A stretch of 64,000 nt of DNA from Fen-1254 sp963769605 (GCA_963769605.1 CAVYML010000009.1:1612001-1676000), one strand, 5' to 3'; counted from the stretch's first letter, positions 35,863 through 46,246 are shown. Numbers and translations: made by a program. Notes: generated by a model not told the origin, from the letters alone.

Positions 35863-38319
35863 CTAATTTTTTCCTTCGAATTTTTTCCAAAGATTCACAT
35901 AATGCTCAAGCTTTTGATCTACAAGTGCATTAATGCTTTTCTGATCGAACGATCCGCCGCGGTGAAGTTTGCCCGCTTTAACGCCGGTTAGAATTTCAAT
36001 ACCCTCGTCGATGGTTTTAATGGCATAGATATGAAATTTTTTCTTTTGAACAGCCCGGCAAATTTCCTCTCTCAGCATCAGGTCTTCGATATTCTGGTAT
36101 GGAATGATGACGCCTTGCGTACCGGTCAACCCGCGCGCCTTACACACATCGTAAAATCCCTCGATCTTTAAGTTTACTCCTCCAATAGGCTGTATTTCTC
36201 CTTTTTGATTGACCGATCCGGTGACCGCAATATCCTGCCGGATCGGAATTTCCGAAAGGCTGGAAAGAATAGCATAAATTTCCGTCGAAGAAGCGCTGTC
36301 TCCGTCGGCACCGCCGTACGATTGTTCGAATGTCACACTTGCATCGACCACAAGAGGCCGGGTCTGTGCAAACCTGCTGCGGAAAAATCCGGTGAGGATT
36401 GCTATACCCTTGTTGTGCGTCGGCCCGCTGAGTTCAGCTTCACGTTCGATATTAATAACGCCGCTTCGTCCCAGCGAGGTGCGCGCCGTTATCCTTGATG
36501 GTTTTCCAAACTCATGTTCTCCGGTATCGTAGACCGACAGGCCGTTCACCTGACCGACGACGGCGCCTTTCGTATCGATAAAAATAGATCCGTTGTCTAT
36601 CATCTCCTGAATTTTTTCTTCCACAAGCTTGATGCGGTATACGCGCTCGTCCAAAGCTTTTTCCACTTGAACGCCCGTGACAGTTTTTATTCCTGTTTTC
36701 CGCGCCCAGTATTCCGCTTCCCGTAAGATATCCGCAATAATATTGAATCGCGTAGAAATTTTTTGACGCCGGCCTGCAAGCCGAACGCCATATTCAATGA
36801 TTTGTGCGAGCGCGCTCGCGTCGAACGGCAGCAGATGTTCGTCGTCGCAGAGCATTTTAATGAAACGAAGGTACTGACCAATCCCTGATTTAGTCTTAGG
36901 CATTTCAAAGTCGAAATCGGCCCGAATCTTGAAAATTTTCTTAAAGTCATCGTCCCGAAAATATAAAAGATTATAGAGCGACGTGTCGCCGATCATAATG
37001 ACTTTTACGTTGATTTCAATGGGTTCCGGTTTCAAGCCGCTGGAGGAAAAGCCGAAGAAAGGTTCATTGGCCTGAATATCGATGAAACCGGTGCGCAGCG
37101 TTCGCTTCAAGTCCTGCCAGACTTCCGGTTCCATCAATGCATCGAGTGCGTTCAGCACCAGATATCCGCCATCGGCACGGAGAAGCGAACCGGCCATGAT
37201 TTTTGTGAAATCTGTCCGCCAGACTCCTCCTTTTTCAAATTCCCGCTCGACCATTCCGAAGATGTTTTTATGCTTCGGATTGGTCTCGATGATAATCGGT
37301 ACATGTTTTGTTTCAGAATTGTCGACCAGCACATTAACCGTATATTCTAAAAATTCATCCTGTTTAACCGGCGGCTGCGGTTCCGTTTCTGCCGTCTGAG
37401 CGACGAAAGGAGGCGCGTGAAATCGCTCTAAATTCTCCCGAATACTCGAGCGGACTTCGTCCAGATACAATTGTACTTTGGTATGTTTGTATGTCACTTT
37501 CAGCACATTGATGGAATCGTCGATAAAGGGCATAATGATCTCATCAACCAGTTCTTCCATCGATTCCTGAATCTTTTTTTCGATATTCCGAAGTTCACGA
37601 AATACAGTCGACATTTGTTTTTCCAAATCTCCCAGTGTGTCGCGGATAATCTGATATCGATCTTTTGAAAATTCTCCTTTTGTGACAAGAGCCTCGATTT
37701 GATCCAGACTGGTAGGGGCGGCGTTGATAACCGGAACGATATCGGGACGGACCGCATTACCGACCTGAACCTGTACCAGATCGAATCCCTGCTCTTTCAC
37801 ACGCCGTTCAAAATCCTGCAGGACGCTGCGCTGTCGATCCTGAAAATGCTGAACGATTTTTTTCCTGGCTTGCTGATAGCGGCGGCTTTCATACATGGAA
37901 GGAAGGTCATGAAGAAGTTCGCGCATAAAATTTTCCATGTCCTGCTGGAGCGCACGTCCCTGTCCCGCCGGAAGAATAATGGAAATCGGCAGATCAGGAT
38001 TCTTAAAGTTATAAACATAACAATGATCTCTGAGATTTCCCGGCTGTTGTTCAAAGTCCTGAAGTAATCGTTTGATGGTCGTCGTTCGTCCGGTCCCGGT
38101 GATGCCGGAAACGAAAATGTTGTATCCGAAATGCTTCATTTCCAATCCGACATGCAGCGCACGCAGCGCCCGTTCCTGACCGATGATTTCGCGTGTTGGT
38201 TGAATGTCGACCGTCGACCGCACACCGAGGGATTTTGGTTCGCATTGCCAGCGCAGTTTCGCAATCGGCAAAGGAGTATGCACGGGGGCATGCTGCACAG
38301 CGGTAGTATTTTTCTTCAT
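35863..38319 (-). CDS. LonB-like ATP-dependent protease
   Basis: 818 residues. An N-terminal AAA region carries Walker A GITGTGRTT near residue 72. A long helical insertion follows (about 130-290), then a second AAA-like portion (HKNIFG..EREFEKGGVWRTDF..GGYLVLNALD) and the Lon protease domain. The catalytic dyad is Ser675 (in GGADGDSASST) and Lys718 (VNLKIEGFYD), 43 residues apart as in Lon. This domain order matches the AAA_32/Lon_C putative proteases related to LonB rather than LonA, which has a different N-terminal domain. It would degrade selected or misfolded proteins in the cytoplasm. It sits 17 bases after a response-regulator gene. Confidence 0.88.
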   Translation of the reverse strand: MKKNTTAVQHAPVHTPLPIAKLRWQCEPKSLGVRSTVDIQPTREIIGQERALRALHVGLEMKHFGYNIFVSGITGTGRTTTIKRLLQDFEQQPGNLRDHCYVYNFKNPDLPISIILPAGQGRALQQDMENFMRELLHDLPSMYESRRYQQARKKIVQHFQDRQRSVLQDFERRVKEQGFDLVQVQVGNAVRPDIVPVINAAPTSLDQIEALVTKGEFSKDRYQIIRDTLGDLEKQMSTVFRELRNIEKKIQESMEELVDEIIMPFIDDSINVLKVTYKHTKVQLYLDEVRSSIRENLERFHAPPFVAQTAETEPQPPVKQDEFLEYTVNVLVDNSETKHVPIIIETNPKHKNIFGMVEREFEKGGVWRTDFTKIMAGSLLRADGGYLVLNALDALMEPEVWQDLKRTLRTGFIDIQANEPFFGFSSSGLKPEPIEINVKVIMIGDTSLYNLLYFRDDDFKKIFKIRADFDFEMPKTKSGIGQYLRFIKMLCDDEHLLPFDASALAQIIEYGVRLAGRRQKISTRFNIIADILREAEYWARKTGIKTVTGVQVEKALDERVYRIKLVEEKIQEMIDNGSIFIDTKGAVVGQVNGLSVYDTGEHEFGKPSRITARTSLGRSGVINIEREAELSGPTHNKGIAILTGFFRSRFAQTRPLVVDASVTFEQSYGGADGDSASSTEIYAILSSLSEIPIRQDIAVTGSVNQKGEIQPIGGVNLKIEGFYDVCKARGLTGTQGVIIPYQNIEDLMLREEICRAVQKKKFHIYAIKTIDEGIEILTGVKAGKLHRGGSFDQKSINALVDQKLEHYVNLWKKFEGKN

Positions 38320-38336
38320 AAAATTTTGAGGAGCAT

Positions 38337-39020
38337 TTAAGTTAATCGTTCCTGCAACGCCTTTGCAACAAGTTCATGGCGTGTGTGGACATCGAGTTTG
38401 AGAAACACTTTTTTTAAATGCGAGTGGACGGTATTCGGGCTGAGGTGAAGCTCCTTGGCGACTTTGTCTGTTGTCCATCCCTTGATAATGAAGCGAATGA
38501 CTTCCTTTTCTTTATTCGTGAGAGAATATTTTTCTACATTGGAGACATCCAGAGAGAAGAGGGAAAACACTTTACGGGCGATGAAAGGATCGATCGGCAT
38601 ACCGCCTTGCATTGTTGATTGGAGCGCATGCACGATCTCTTCGACAGATGCGGTTTTCAGGAGATATCCGGCCGCACCGAGCTGAATAGCTTGTTGAATA
38701 TTGGAATCTTCCAGACTGACAGTAAGCATAAGAACCCGTATGCTTGGAGCCAAGATGCGGATTTGGGCAAGTGTCTCGATGCCGCTCGATCCGGGCATGT
38801 TGATATCCAAAAGAATAATATCCGGGAAATCAGATTCTTCGACGAACGATTGCAGCATAGTATCGCCGTTTGCGTATGTTTTTGTACATTGAATGACCGG
38901 AAAATCACTCAACGTCTCGTTGAGAATATGCGTGAACTGGGTATTATCATCTACGAGCCAGACAAAAATCGGTTTTGGCTCATTCACAGGGCGCACTGTC
39001 TTTCCCTTTTGTTTTTTCAT
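38337..39020 (-). CDS. NarL/FixJ-type response regulator
   Basis: 227 residues. A receiver domain (about 18-140) has acidic Asp24/Asp25, phosphoacceptor Asp72 in LLDINMPG, the Thr in MLTVS near 98 and Lys in GYLLKTAS near 121. A LuxR-type helix-turn-helix fills about 165-225 (LTNKEKEVIRFIIKGWTTDKVAKELHLSPNTVHSHLKKVF). Phosphorylation would control DNA binding. No histidine kinase is nearby, so it is an orphan in this window. It is 17 bases upstream of the LonB-like protease and probably co-transcribed. Confidence 0.9.
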   Translation of the reverse strand: MKKQKGKTVRPVNEPKPIFVWLVDDNTQFTHILNETLSDFPVIQCTKTYANGDTMLQSFVEESDFPDIILLDINMPGSSGIETLAQIRILAPSIRVLMLTVSLEDSNIQQAIQLGAAGYLLKTASVEEIVHALQSTMQGGMPIDPFIARKVFSLFSLDVSNVEKYSLTNKEKEVIRFIIKGWTTDKVAKELHLSPNTVHSHLKKVFLKLDVHTRHELVAKALQERLT

Positions 39021-39361
39021 ATTATGAATTACACTTATCTAAAAATGAATTTAAAAATAAAAAGAGCGGTAAAAGATGAATTACTCAAGATCAGATTTTC
39101 ATCCTGCCGGCGGATTCAGATTTCTATTCTTCATTCTCGTGAACGGGACAAGCGGCAGACATAGTTCTCCGTTCCCAATTCCGTATTCTGAACTCACAAT
39201 TCATGAAAGATAGTGGATTTAACATATTTTGGCAACATTCCCGGCCTGATAATTCTTGAAATGTTTTTTTATTTTTAGAGTATTGATTCTCCGCTGCACT
39301 TTTTCTAAATTCTTAATCAATTATGGGATGTCTGCACTGAACTAATGAACGAGGTCGAGAG
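39021..39361. other. 341-base spacer before the TPR gene
   Basis: No gene. The part at 39110-39205 has diverged ATTCTGAATTC-type words related to the nupC spacer. GAGGTCGAGAG just before 39362 is the ribosome site of the TPR gene. No terminator hairpin is evident. Confidence 0.4.
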
Positions 39362-41281
39362 ATGAATACGCCCTTAAAGATGATTTTAACGTTTTTTGCT
39401 GTATTGCAGCTTAATGCACAGGTGCCGGCGCAAGTGCCGAGCGTTCAATTAAAGATTAAAGACAAATCAGGCCTTTTCGGGATGGGAGGGCCGCGAATTG
39501 TTCAGATCGAGCTCTCGAATCAACAGCATCAATTCCCGGTGACAAGCGATAATGTGAACGGCGATCAATACTATTATTTTTACGTAACTCCTGCCGGAGA
39601 TTGGGTTCTTGATGCGGATTTTGTAGAGAGCGAACTAACCAAATTGAGCGTGTATCAAAATGGACAAACGATTAACGCTGCATGGAAAAGCACGCTAAAA
39701 ACAAACGGAAACGGCTCCCTTGTAATCGGATTTCCCAAAACGCTCAAACTTTATCAATTATTTCTCTTTCAAATTCCAATCGGCGATGCAAAGAATCAAA
39801 TTGAGTACAAAGTACCCAAAGAATACTGGCCCGGGTATTCCGCGTTTCTTAAAAACCGTCGTGTCGGGGATTCCATGTTTGCAGAGTTTCAGTATCGCGA
39901 TGCTATAACGGCGTATGAAAAAATTCTTGCAGATCCGACACTGAAGATTTTCTCTGAATACGGTGAAATAAGGAACAGTCGTACAAAATCATTCGGCGAG
40001 TTAAGCCTTATCGACGAGTCTGCCTTCGAATCGATCGTCGCAAACATAGATATCTCTCTCAAGGATAAAGTTTTTAAAATCGACAGCGTTAAACCTTTGA
40101 TGAAATATGTGGTCGACTCTTTGCCGAATGCGGATTTCGGCATTGGCTCACTCGATACAAGTGTTGCCCCTATACTGGATAAATCGCTGACAGCATTAAA
40201 CCGGCTCGTACATGTTCGTGATTCGCTGCAGCATCTTTTGAACAATCAGAATGTACAATGGATAAACGAAGGATCCAGCACCGGAAAGGGCGGATTTTTG
40301 TACCAATACATGATCGAAACACTGGCGTATGCATTTTCCTCCCTACCGTTTGACGACACATTAGCGACAGAATTGAAGGTGCGCATTTCGGATGAGTTCA
40401 ACAACCGTTTGACCAAAAATAATATCCGGGAATCGTACACGACGTTTCTTCATATTTGTAACGAACGATTTCAGTCGCACATGCCGATCTTTCCGGTCGA
40501 ATTTCTGCCAAACCTAAGAAAAGATACGATGCAGACTACACTTCCCTATTACTCCATGCTGAAAGCGGTGAATGACTTTTTCTCCGGCAATTATCCGTCG
40601 GCTCTCGATGAGATTCGAAAGATTTTCCGTTCCTGCTATGAACAGGAATTGAACAACAGGTTTGATATGATGCGCATCATTATTACGAATCGTCAGCTGC
40701 ATATATCCGACGATATTTATAAGATGCTGCAGGAAGCAACGCAGCTGGAAGCGAAAAATGATGCAGCCGGAGCGGCGGAACGCTACCGCCAAACGACACT
40801 TATTGCGCCGAATTTTGCGTACGGATTTTTCGTTTTCGGAAAATTTTACAATCGGTCCGGAGATTTCAACCGGGCTGTTTATTATTTCCAGCGTGCATAT
40901 CTAATCGATACGCTGTACCTCAGTGCCTATCGTGAATGCTTCAATTCCTATTTAAAACAGGGTAATTACAAACCGATGATCGATGTTCTGACGACAGCGC
41001 TGTCCAAGGGAAACGATTATTGGGAAATTAATTATAATCTCGGGACGGCATATTTGGGCGACGGCGATATAGCGCATGCGATTCAGTACTTTGAACACGC
41101 CCTGGCACTCAACCCGAAGAGTTATACGACGAATGTAAAACTCGGGTTGGCGTATCAGAATATAAAAAATTTCCAGAAAGCGCGGGAATTTTTCAACAAT
41201 GCCATCGGAGTCGATCCGACAAGGCAGGAGGCGGTTGACTATCTGACCAAGCTCAACGAATTGCAGCGTTCGTCGAAATAG
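39362..41281 (+). CDS. Exported TPR-repeat protein
   Basis: 639 residues. A short hydrophobic start (about 5-22, LKMILTFFAVLQLNAQ) looks like a signal peptide. A beta-rich region with Ig-like character follows (about 25-150), then a helical region, and at least four TPR repeats at the C-terminus (about 460-630: EAKNDAAGAAERYRQTTLIAPNFA, RSGDFNRAVYYFQRAYLID, YLGDGDIAHAIQYFEHALALNP, NFQKAREFFNNAIGVDP). TPRs bind proteins; no catalytic motif is visible. A single-gene unit with a strong terminator. Confidence 0.75.
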   Translation: MNTPLKMILTFFAVLQLNAQVPAQVPSVQLKIKDKSGLFGMGGPRIVQIELSNQQHQFPVTSDNVNGDQYYYFYVTPAGDWVLDADFVESELTKLSVYQNGQTINAAWKSTLKTNGNGSLVIGFPKTLKLYQLFLFQIPIGDAKNQIEYKVPKEYWPGYSAFLKNRRVGDSMFAEFQYRDAITAYEKILADPTLKIFSEYGEIRNSRTKSFGELSLIDESAFESIVANIDISLKDKVFKIDSVKPLMKYVVDSLPNADFGIGSLDTSVAPILDKSLTALNRLVHVRDSLQHLLNNQNVQWINEGSSTGKGGFLYQYMIETLAYAFSSLPFDDTLATELKVRISDEFNNRLTKNNIRESYTTFLHICNERFQSHMPIFPVEFLPNLRKDTMQTTLPYYSMLKAVNDFFSGNYPSALDEIRKIFRSCYEQELNNRFDMMRIIITNRQLHISDDIYKMLQEATQLEAKNDAAGAAERYRQTTLIAPNFAYGFFVFGKFYNRSGDFNRAVYYFQRAYLIDTLYLSAYRECFNSYLKQGNYKPMIDVLTTALSKGNDYWEINYNLGTAYLGDGDIAHAIQYFEHALALNPKSYTTNVKLGLAYQNIKNFQKAREFFNNAIGVDPTRQEAVDYLTKLNELQRSSK

Positions 41282-41344
41282 TTTTTTAAAACTCCGGTAA
41301 AAAAGAGAAATTCTTTTTTACTTTTCGCTCGACTCGTTTTTATT

Positions 41345-41395
41345 AAAAGCTCAACAAAAGAGATCATTCAGACTCTGAAAGTTGAGCTTTTTCTC
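41345..41395 (+). terminator. Terminator after the TPR gene
   Basis: aaaagctcaac (41345-41355) pairs with gttgagctttt (41381-41391), 11 bp with a 25-base loop that has its own small agag/ctct stem, followed by TTCTC. Confidence 0.75.
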
Positions 41396-41592
41396 TATTT
41401 GAGGTAAAGAGTTTTTTGCTTGTGTAAAAATGCCGGCATTCAATCTGTAGAAATAAATGCCGCTTCATCGATTATATAAACTGTCACTGACCGGTACAGG
41501 ATAAAGAGGATTTGTAGTTTGCTTATGGAACTCTTTTTGTGTAGTATTCTTTCAAATCTATTGTATCCAAGACGTGCGAAAGAAATATCGAG

Positions 41593-42394
41593 ATGGAAGA
41601 CCAAGAGAAGAAAGTAGTGATTGCAGCATCAGCCTTCAATGTATCCATTCACATCACGATGTGTGAAAACTTCAAAAAGTTGTTCAAGCCCGAGGAGATG
41701 ACGCTTCGATCTTTGACAGCTGACACTAAAGTACAGAAAGATCGTTTGATGCAAGCACTCATTCAAACAAAATGCACTGCTCTGATTGCTATGTCTATAC
41801 AGCCTGATGCCGAAACAATTGCCGCATATACTGCTGCAAATGTTCCTATTGTTCTGACAGATGAAGAGGCCGCCGGTGCCTCTACGATTGCCGCAGATAA
41901 TGTTATAGGCGGTCGCATGGCTGGAGAGTACCTCATAAAAAAGGGCAGGACGAAGATTGGAATCGTTAGCGGCAGGACTAAGGTGAAAGGCGGTCTCAAT
42001 GCAGTACAAAGACTCAAGGGGTTCCAACAAGCACTCGCTGCGGCTAAGCTCCTTATTCCGCAAGGATGTTTAATAGAAGTACCTAACTATTCTCGCGAGG
42101 ATAGTATTGAGGTGATGCCAAAGCTGTTGGCTGCAGGCGTGGATGCCATTTTTTGTGCAGCGGGAGATAATTGTGCACAAGGCTTACTGTCTGTAGCAAG
42201 AGATCGGAAAGTGCGGATTCCTCAGGATGTCGCCATTGTTGGATTCGACGCCCGCACTTACTACTATTAGACAACCCTTAAAGGAAATGGCTGAAGCCGC
42301 CTATAAAATGGTGGTGACACAAAGAGAAGAAACTCTTCGCAATCCCCAGAAGATTATGTTCAAGCCTGAACTTGTAGTTCGCAAATCAGCGTAA
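41593..42394 (+). pseudogene. LacI-type periplasmic-binding domain lacking the HTH, frameshifted near the C-terminus
   Basis: The first 225 codons match the ligand-binding half of LacI/GalR regulators (VVIAASAFNVSIHITMCENFKK, then VPIVLTDEEAAGASTIAADNVIGGRMAGEYLIKKG, and VAIVGFD). The HTH head is absent and no signal peptide replaces it. At 42246-42270 the frame ends just after VGFD. The next frame continues as STPALTTIRQPLKEMAEAAYKMVV..LVVRKSA to a stop at 42394, a normal LacI tail. About eight residues seem missing at the junction, so this looks like a small out-of-frame deletion rather than one lost base. The lack of an HTH suggests the gene was already a remnant. Confidence 0.75.
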
Positions 42395-42611
42395 AAATTT
42401 GTTGCAAAGCAACGGTGTAATTCGAACAAGATGAGAAAGTCAGTATGCGGCTACTGGTAGGGGGTAAAATAATGTTATTTGATGGATACACCAACAAGAT
42501 GTGTTTATTTACCAAAGCAATATCGATCTTTCTGAATTTAACCGGCTTCTTAATAAATGAGTTGTTTTTAACTTAAGCCCGGTAGAATATCCGCCTGTTC
42601 TGAATACGATA

Positions 42612-43007
42612 ATGAAATTACATCATTTTAATAGTCTTTCTTTGCAATTAGTTTGGATATTGATTTTCGCTTTCTTCATTGATACGGTCAATATCGACGA
42701 TGTTATCGGCCATGATGGTTTGATTCACGAAGAATATATAGGCGAATCGAATGTTGATATGGGGAACGCAAATATCAACATCATCATCTCAAACGCTTCT
42801 CAGACTCACCAGATCATACAAAAACAAGCCGTTCATATTTCAAACAGTTCTCAATGGATCGATGAAGATAGTCCATCCGTTGCAGCCTCTGTGATTCCCG
42901 AAGGCGAAGAACTGGTACTTTTAATAAAACAGCAGGCTGCACATGAATATATATGCGCCTTTATTCCCACCGCTACTCCCATCTCTCTCGGCAAGCTTCT
43001 TATTTAA
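42612..43007 (+). CDS. Hypothetical 131-residue protein with an N-terminal hydrophobic segment
   Basis: A possible signal or anchor spans about 9-25 (LSLQLVWILIFAFFIDTV); the rest is polar, acidic and beta-rich, with Asn/Ile-rich stretches (NANINIIISNASQTHQIIQK). I recognise no domain. The ATG lacks a strong ribosome site and the frame may not be expressed. It lies in a region of lower gene density between the decayed LacI gene and another poorly known protein. Confidence 0.4.
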   Translation: MKLHHFNSLSLQLVWILIFAFFIDTVNIDDVIGHDGLIHEEYIGESNVDMGNANINIIISNASQTHQIIQKQAVHISNSSQWIDEDSPSVAASVIPEGEELVLLIKQQAAHEYICAFIPTATPISLGKLLI

Positions 43008-43168
43008 GCCACCCCACTTACATCAGATTATTTTAAGGCAATCTCATTGAATCATTAAATGCTTGATGAAAGTGATTCATGTATTGTCCATCTACGGTTT
43101 CCGCATTTAATGCCATTCGACAAAAAAATATTTGATGGCAGCCATAATGTAAATGGGAAAGGCACAAT

Positions 43169-44329
43169 ATGCATACGCTTAATACTTTAAGAACAAAGGT
43201 CGCTGCTTTGCACTCTCTAATCAAGGACGATACTTTTTCGAAGCATCGCCGGAATATACTTCTTCTCTTTTTCCTTTTTTTAGCGACTTCGCTGCACGCT
43301 CAAGAGAAAGAATATTATTTCTTTCATCCCTATACATACGGCTCAGACGGATTATTTAACCCGATTAGCCTGATTGAAATAGGCGGATTCGATTCATATC
43401 AAATTATCGACAGGGAGCCGACATGGCAAAACACCGATTGGAACATTGCGGCTGCCAACGTCTGGCGAAGCCTCATTTCACCTCTGCCCGTCATTAGTGC
43501 ATTCGGCTGGAAACGTTTTATGCAGCAGGAGATACTTCCATCAAGCCTCAATGTCAATGAAGCACAGTGGGTGCCGAATATCATGCTCCATACCATTGGA
43601 GGCGGCATGGATTACCGGAAAATATCTGAATGGTATAACTATTACAATGTCCCGGTTCCGTATCTCTGCGGCATATTGACCTGTGTTGCATACGAGTTTA
43701 TCAATGAAACCGTCGAAAACGGTCCCCAGACATCTCCTAATGAAGATTGTATTCCGGATGTGCTTATATTTCAACCTCTGGGTTTTATATTGTTCAGTTT
43801 CGATGGCGCTTCGGAATTCTTCTCTTCGACTTTGCAGATGAACGATTGGTCGGAACAGACAGGGCTGTCGTTCGCACCGTTTGCGATCCGTAATGCGGGA
43901 CAAAACTTCGTCATGAAACTCGCATTAAACCAAGACCGTTCGACCAATCTATTTTTCCATTTTGGCGAATTCGCTATCTTTGGCCTTTCGCTTAAAACAA
44001 ATTCCGAATATGCTGTTTCCTTCGGAGGAGGAGTCGCTTCGACGGGTGTTAAAGACCTTCCGACGATAAACGGAGTTCCTGAGAATACCGTCACATCAGG
44101 GCCGATGGCGGGCATCTATTATGACCGGAACAATTCTTTGCTTGCATCCGTCGTTTATTCCGACAATCAAAATACACGATTTCGGTTGAATCTTTATCCG
44201 GGAATGCTGAGCAGCTACGAATATTGTCCAGGAGTGTTCCTTACCATTGCCGCAAATGGATCGACAATAGCCGGAGTGACTATGCAAATTCTTCCAGTTG
44301 GTCTATGTTCTTTCTCGCCGCACCAATAA
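43169..44329 (+). CDS. Exported protein resembling DUF3943
   Basis: 386 residues. After a charged start, a hydrophobic signal (about 29-44, ending LHAQ) is followed by a region with aromatic and Gly-rich pieces. VPNIMLHTIGGGMDYRKISEWY, CVAYEFINETVENGPQTSPNEDCIPDVLIFQPLGFILF and repeated FxVMKLALNQDRS-like beta strands recall the DUF3943 outer-membrane-associated family (H..GG, YEFxxE, SxxD, PLG motifs). The C-terminal half has the alternating strands expected of a beta-barrel. Function unknown. GGGAAAGG lies seven bases before the ATG. Confidence 0.55.
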   Translation: MHTLNTLRTKVAALHSLIKDDTFSKHRRNILLLFFLFLATSLHAQEKEYYFFHPYTYGSDGLFNPISLIEIGGFDSYQIIDREPTWQNTDWNIAAANVWRSLISPLPVISAFGWKRFMQQEILPSSLNVNEAQWVPNIMLHTIGGGMDYRKISEWYNYYNVPVPYLCGILTCVAYEFINETVENGPQTSPNEDCIPDVLIFQPLGFILFSFDGASEFFSSTLQMNDWSEQTGLSFAPFAIRNAGQNFVMKLALNQDRSTNLFFHFGEFAIFGLSLKTNSEYAVSFGGGVASTGVKDLPTINGVPENTVTSGPMAGIYYDRNNSLLASVVYSDNQNTRFRLNLYPGMLSSYEYCPGVFLTIAANGSTIAGVTMQILPVGLCSFSPHQ

Positions 44330-44862
44330 AATATCAAAGATAATTGTTGATGGCAAAAAGCCGAATCGCACCGTAATTTGGGATTTCTTTTCATACACCT
44401 AAAGGAATTACTATTATGGCCGAAGAAGTCGTAATCGTAAAAAAGCGACCGTCAAATCACCCAATTTTAAAGAGAATTACGATATTTTGATATAATTGGC
44501 TATAAAACGATTATTGGAATTCTCATTTATCTAAATCGACACTGCATGAATAAATCGTAATTTTTATCATAAACACTGCCAATACCAAAGCAAATTCACT
44601 TTTCGAACTTAGAATTGGGTTCTGACGAATTACATAAAGTCGGACAAATAAAACTCTCCATATTTCTCCAAAAAATGACAAACGAAATAGCAGTTGACCA
44701 TCTAAATAAAATACTCTACATTATTATAACATAAATATATGATAATCTATATCTATAATAACCTAAACTTGCCCTAACTAAATCGTAACATTTATACCTC
44801 GATTTTGGTCATTTAGGAGTTATTGCAATCGGAGAAAGTGTCGATTTTGATTTAAAATACGC
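44330..44862 (+). other. 533-base AT-rich spacer with a truncated reading frame
   Basis: At 44416-44490 an ATG behind AAAGGAATT opens only 24 codons (MAEEVVIVKKRPSNHPILKR...), which may be the start of a lost gene. The rest is unusually AT-rich with no repeats or hairpins that stand out. It probably includes the promoter for tRNA-Leu and tig. Confidence 0.4.
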
Positions 44863-44947
44863 GGGCACGTGGCGGAACTGGCAGACGCGCTAGCCTTAGG
44901 AGCTAGTGGAGTAATCCGTGGGGGTTCAAGTCCCTCCGTGCCTACCA
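44863..44947 (+). tRNA. tRNA-Leu (anticodon TAG)
   Basis: The acceptor stem gggcacg pairs with cgtgcct (one G-T), the anticodon stem ctagc/gctag holds the loop cttagga (anticodon TAG), and a long variable arm typical of tRNA-Leu is present. The T-arm is ggttcaagtcc, and CCA is encoded at 44945-44947. It decodes CUN codons. It lies 21 bases before the trigger factor start. Confidence 0.95.
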
Positions 44948-44968
44948 AAAATAATAAAGGAACAGTTT

Positions 44969-46246
44969 GTGGAAATTAATATTCAAGATCTCTCAGAAGT
45001 TTCACGTGAAGTCGAAATTAAAGCAACGCCGGAAGATTTGCAGCCGCATTTCAATAAGGCATACGGTGAATATCGAAAGAAAGTCGAAATTCGCGGGTTT
45101 CGCAAAGGAAAGGCGCCGGTCGATATTATAAAAAAATTGTACGGCGATTTAATCGAGCATGAAGCGCTGGAATCGATAGCGTCGGATTTTTATCGTCAGA
45201 CGATAAAAGAAAAAAATTTAAAACCGATTGGTGAGCCGGTCTTGATCGATCTGGATTTTAAGCATGAGACCGGAGCGAAATTTAAAATTCGCTACGATAT
45301 CCGCCCTGAGATTGTGTTAAAGGACTACAAAGGCATTGAAATCGAAAAAGTCGTTCATCCCGTAACGGAAATAGATGTCGAAGAGGAAATTCTTCGTCTA
45401 TGCCGCAGTAATGCTTCATTTCAGGAAACCGATGCCGTTGTCGATTCCGAGCACATTGTAACTGCCAATATGCAGGATGTTGATGAATCGGGCGTGCCGA
45501 TTGCCGGAAAACGAAGCTCCAATGTCCGGTTCTATCTTGCCGATGAAAATCTCGAGCAGCCGTTTAAGACCGCCCTCATCAATGCCAAAAAAGGGGGAGT
45601 CTATCGTGTCCAGTTCGAGCACGAACACGGCGATCACAAGCATGCCGTGAATACGGAATTGGCTGTTACTAAGGTGGAAAAAATATTGACGCCGGAATTG
45701 GACCAGGCTCTTATCGAAAAAATGACAAAGGGCAAGACGGTATCGGCAGAGCAGTTCCGCGCCGATATCCGGAAGGACCTTGAAGAATACTGGAAACAGC
45801 AGACTGAGCGTCAGGTGATCAATACGCTTACAGAAGAAATTATCAAACGACACGAGTTTCAGGTTCCAGAATCACTGATCCGCAACGTCCTGAACCGTTT
45901 ACTGGAAGAAATGAAGAACGAATACCCTGGCAAGAACCTTCCCGACGATTTTGATGTTGAAAAATTCAACGAACAAAACCGCCCTTACGCAGAGTACCAA
46001 TCCAAATGGGCATTGCTCAGGGAAGAATTGATCAAAGCGGAAGCTATCGATGCAACAGCTGAGGATCTGGAAAAATTGGCGGATCGAGAGGCGGAACGTA
46101 TGAAAATTCCGAAAGACCGCCTTGTAAATTATTACAAATCTTCCGATTCGATTAAGGATCGTATTGTCAGCGATAAGCTTTTGAAGATTTTAACTGATTC
46201 GGCGAAAATTAAAGAAGTGCCGGAAAAGAAAGTTATAAAAGCGTAA
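44969..46246 (+). CDS. tig: Trigger factor
   Basis: 425 residues from a GTG at 44969 with AAAGGA seven bases upstream; the open frame extends back into the tRNA and is not the true start. The ribosome-binding loop GFRKGKAP is at residues 42-49. Next come a PPIase-like middle region (about 150-245), less conserved than in E. coli, and the helical chaperone C-domain (about 250-425). It meets nascent chains at the ribosome exit. It heads the tig-clpP-clpX cluster, a conserved arrangement in many bacteria. Confidence 0.94.
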   Translation: MEINIQDLSEVSREVEIKATPEDLQPHFNKAYGEYRKKVEIRGFRKGKAPVDIIKKLYGDLIEHEALESIASDFYRQTIKEKNLKPIGEPVLIDLDFKHETGAKFKIRYDIRPEIVLKDYKGIEIEKVVHPVTEIDVEEEILRLCRSNASFQETDAVVDSEHIVTANMQDVDESGVPIAGKRSSNVRFYLADENLEQPFKTALINAKKGGVYRVQFEHEHGDHKHAVNTELAVTKVEKILTPELDQALIEKMTKGKTVSAEQFRADIRKDLEEYWKQQTERQVINTLTEEIIKRHEFQVPESLIRNVLNRLLEEMKNEYPGKNLPDDFDVEKFNEQNRPYAEYQSKWALLREELIKAEAIDATAEDLEKLADREAERMKIPKDRLVNYYKSSDSIKDRIVSDKLLKILTDSAKIKEVPEKKVIKA

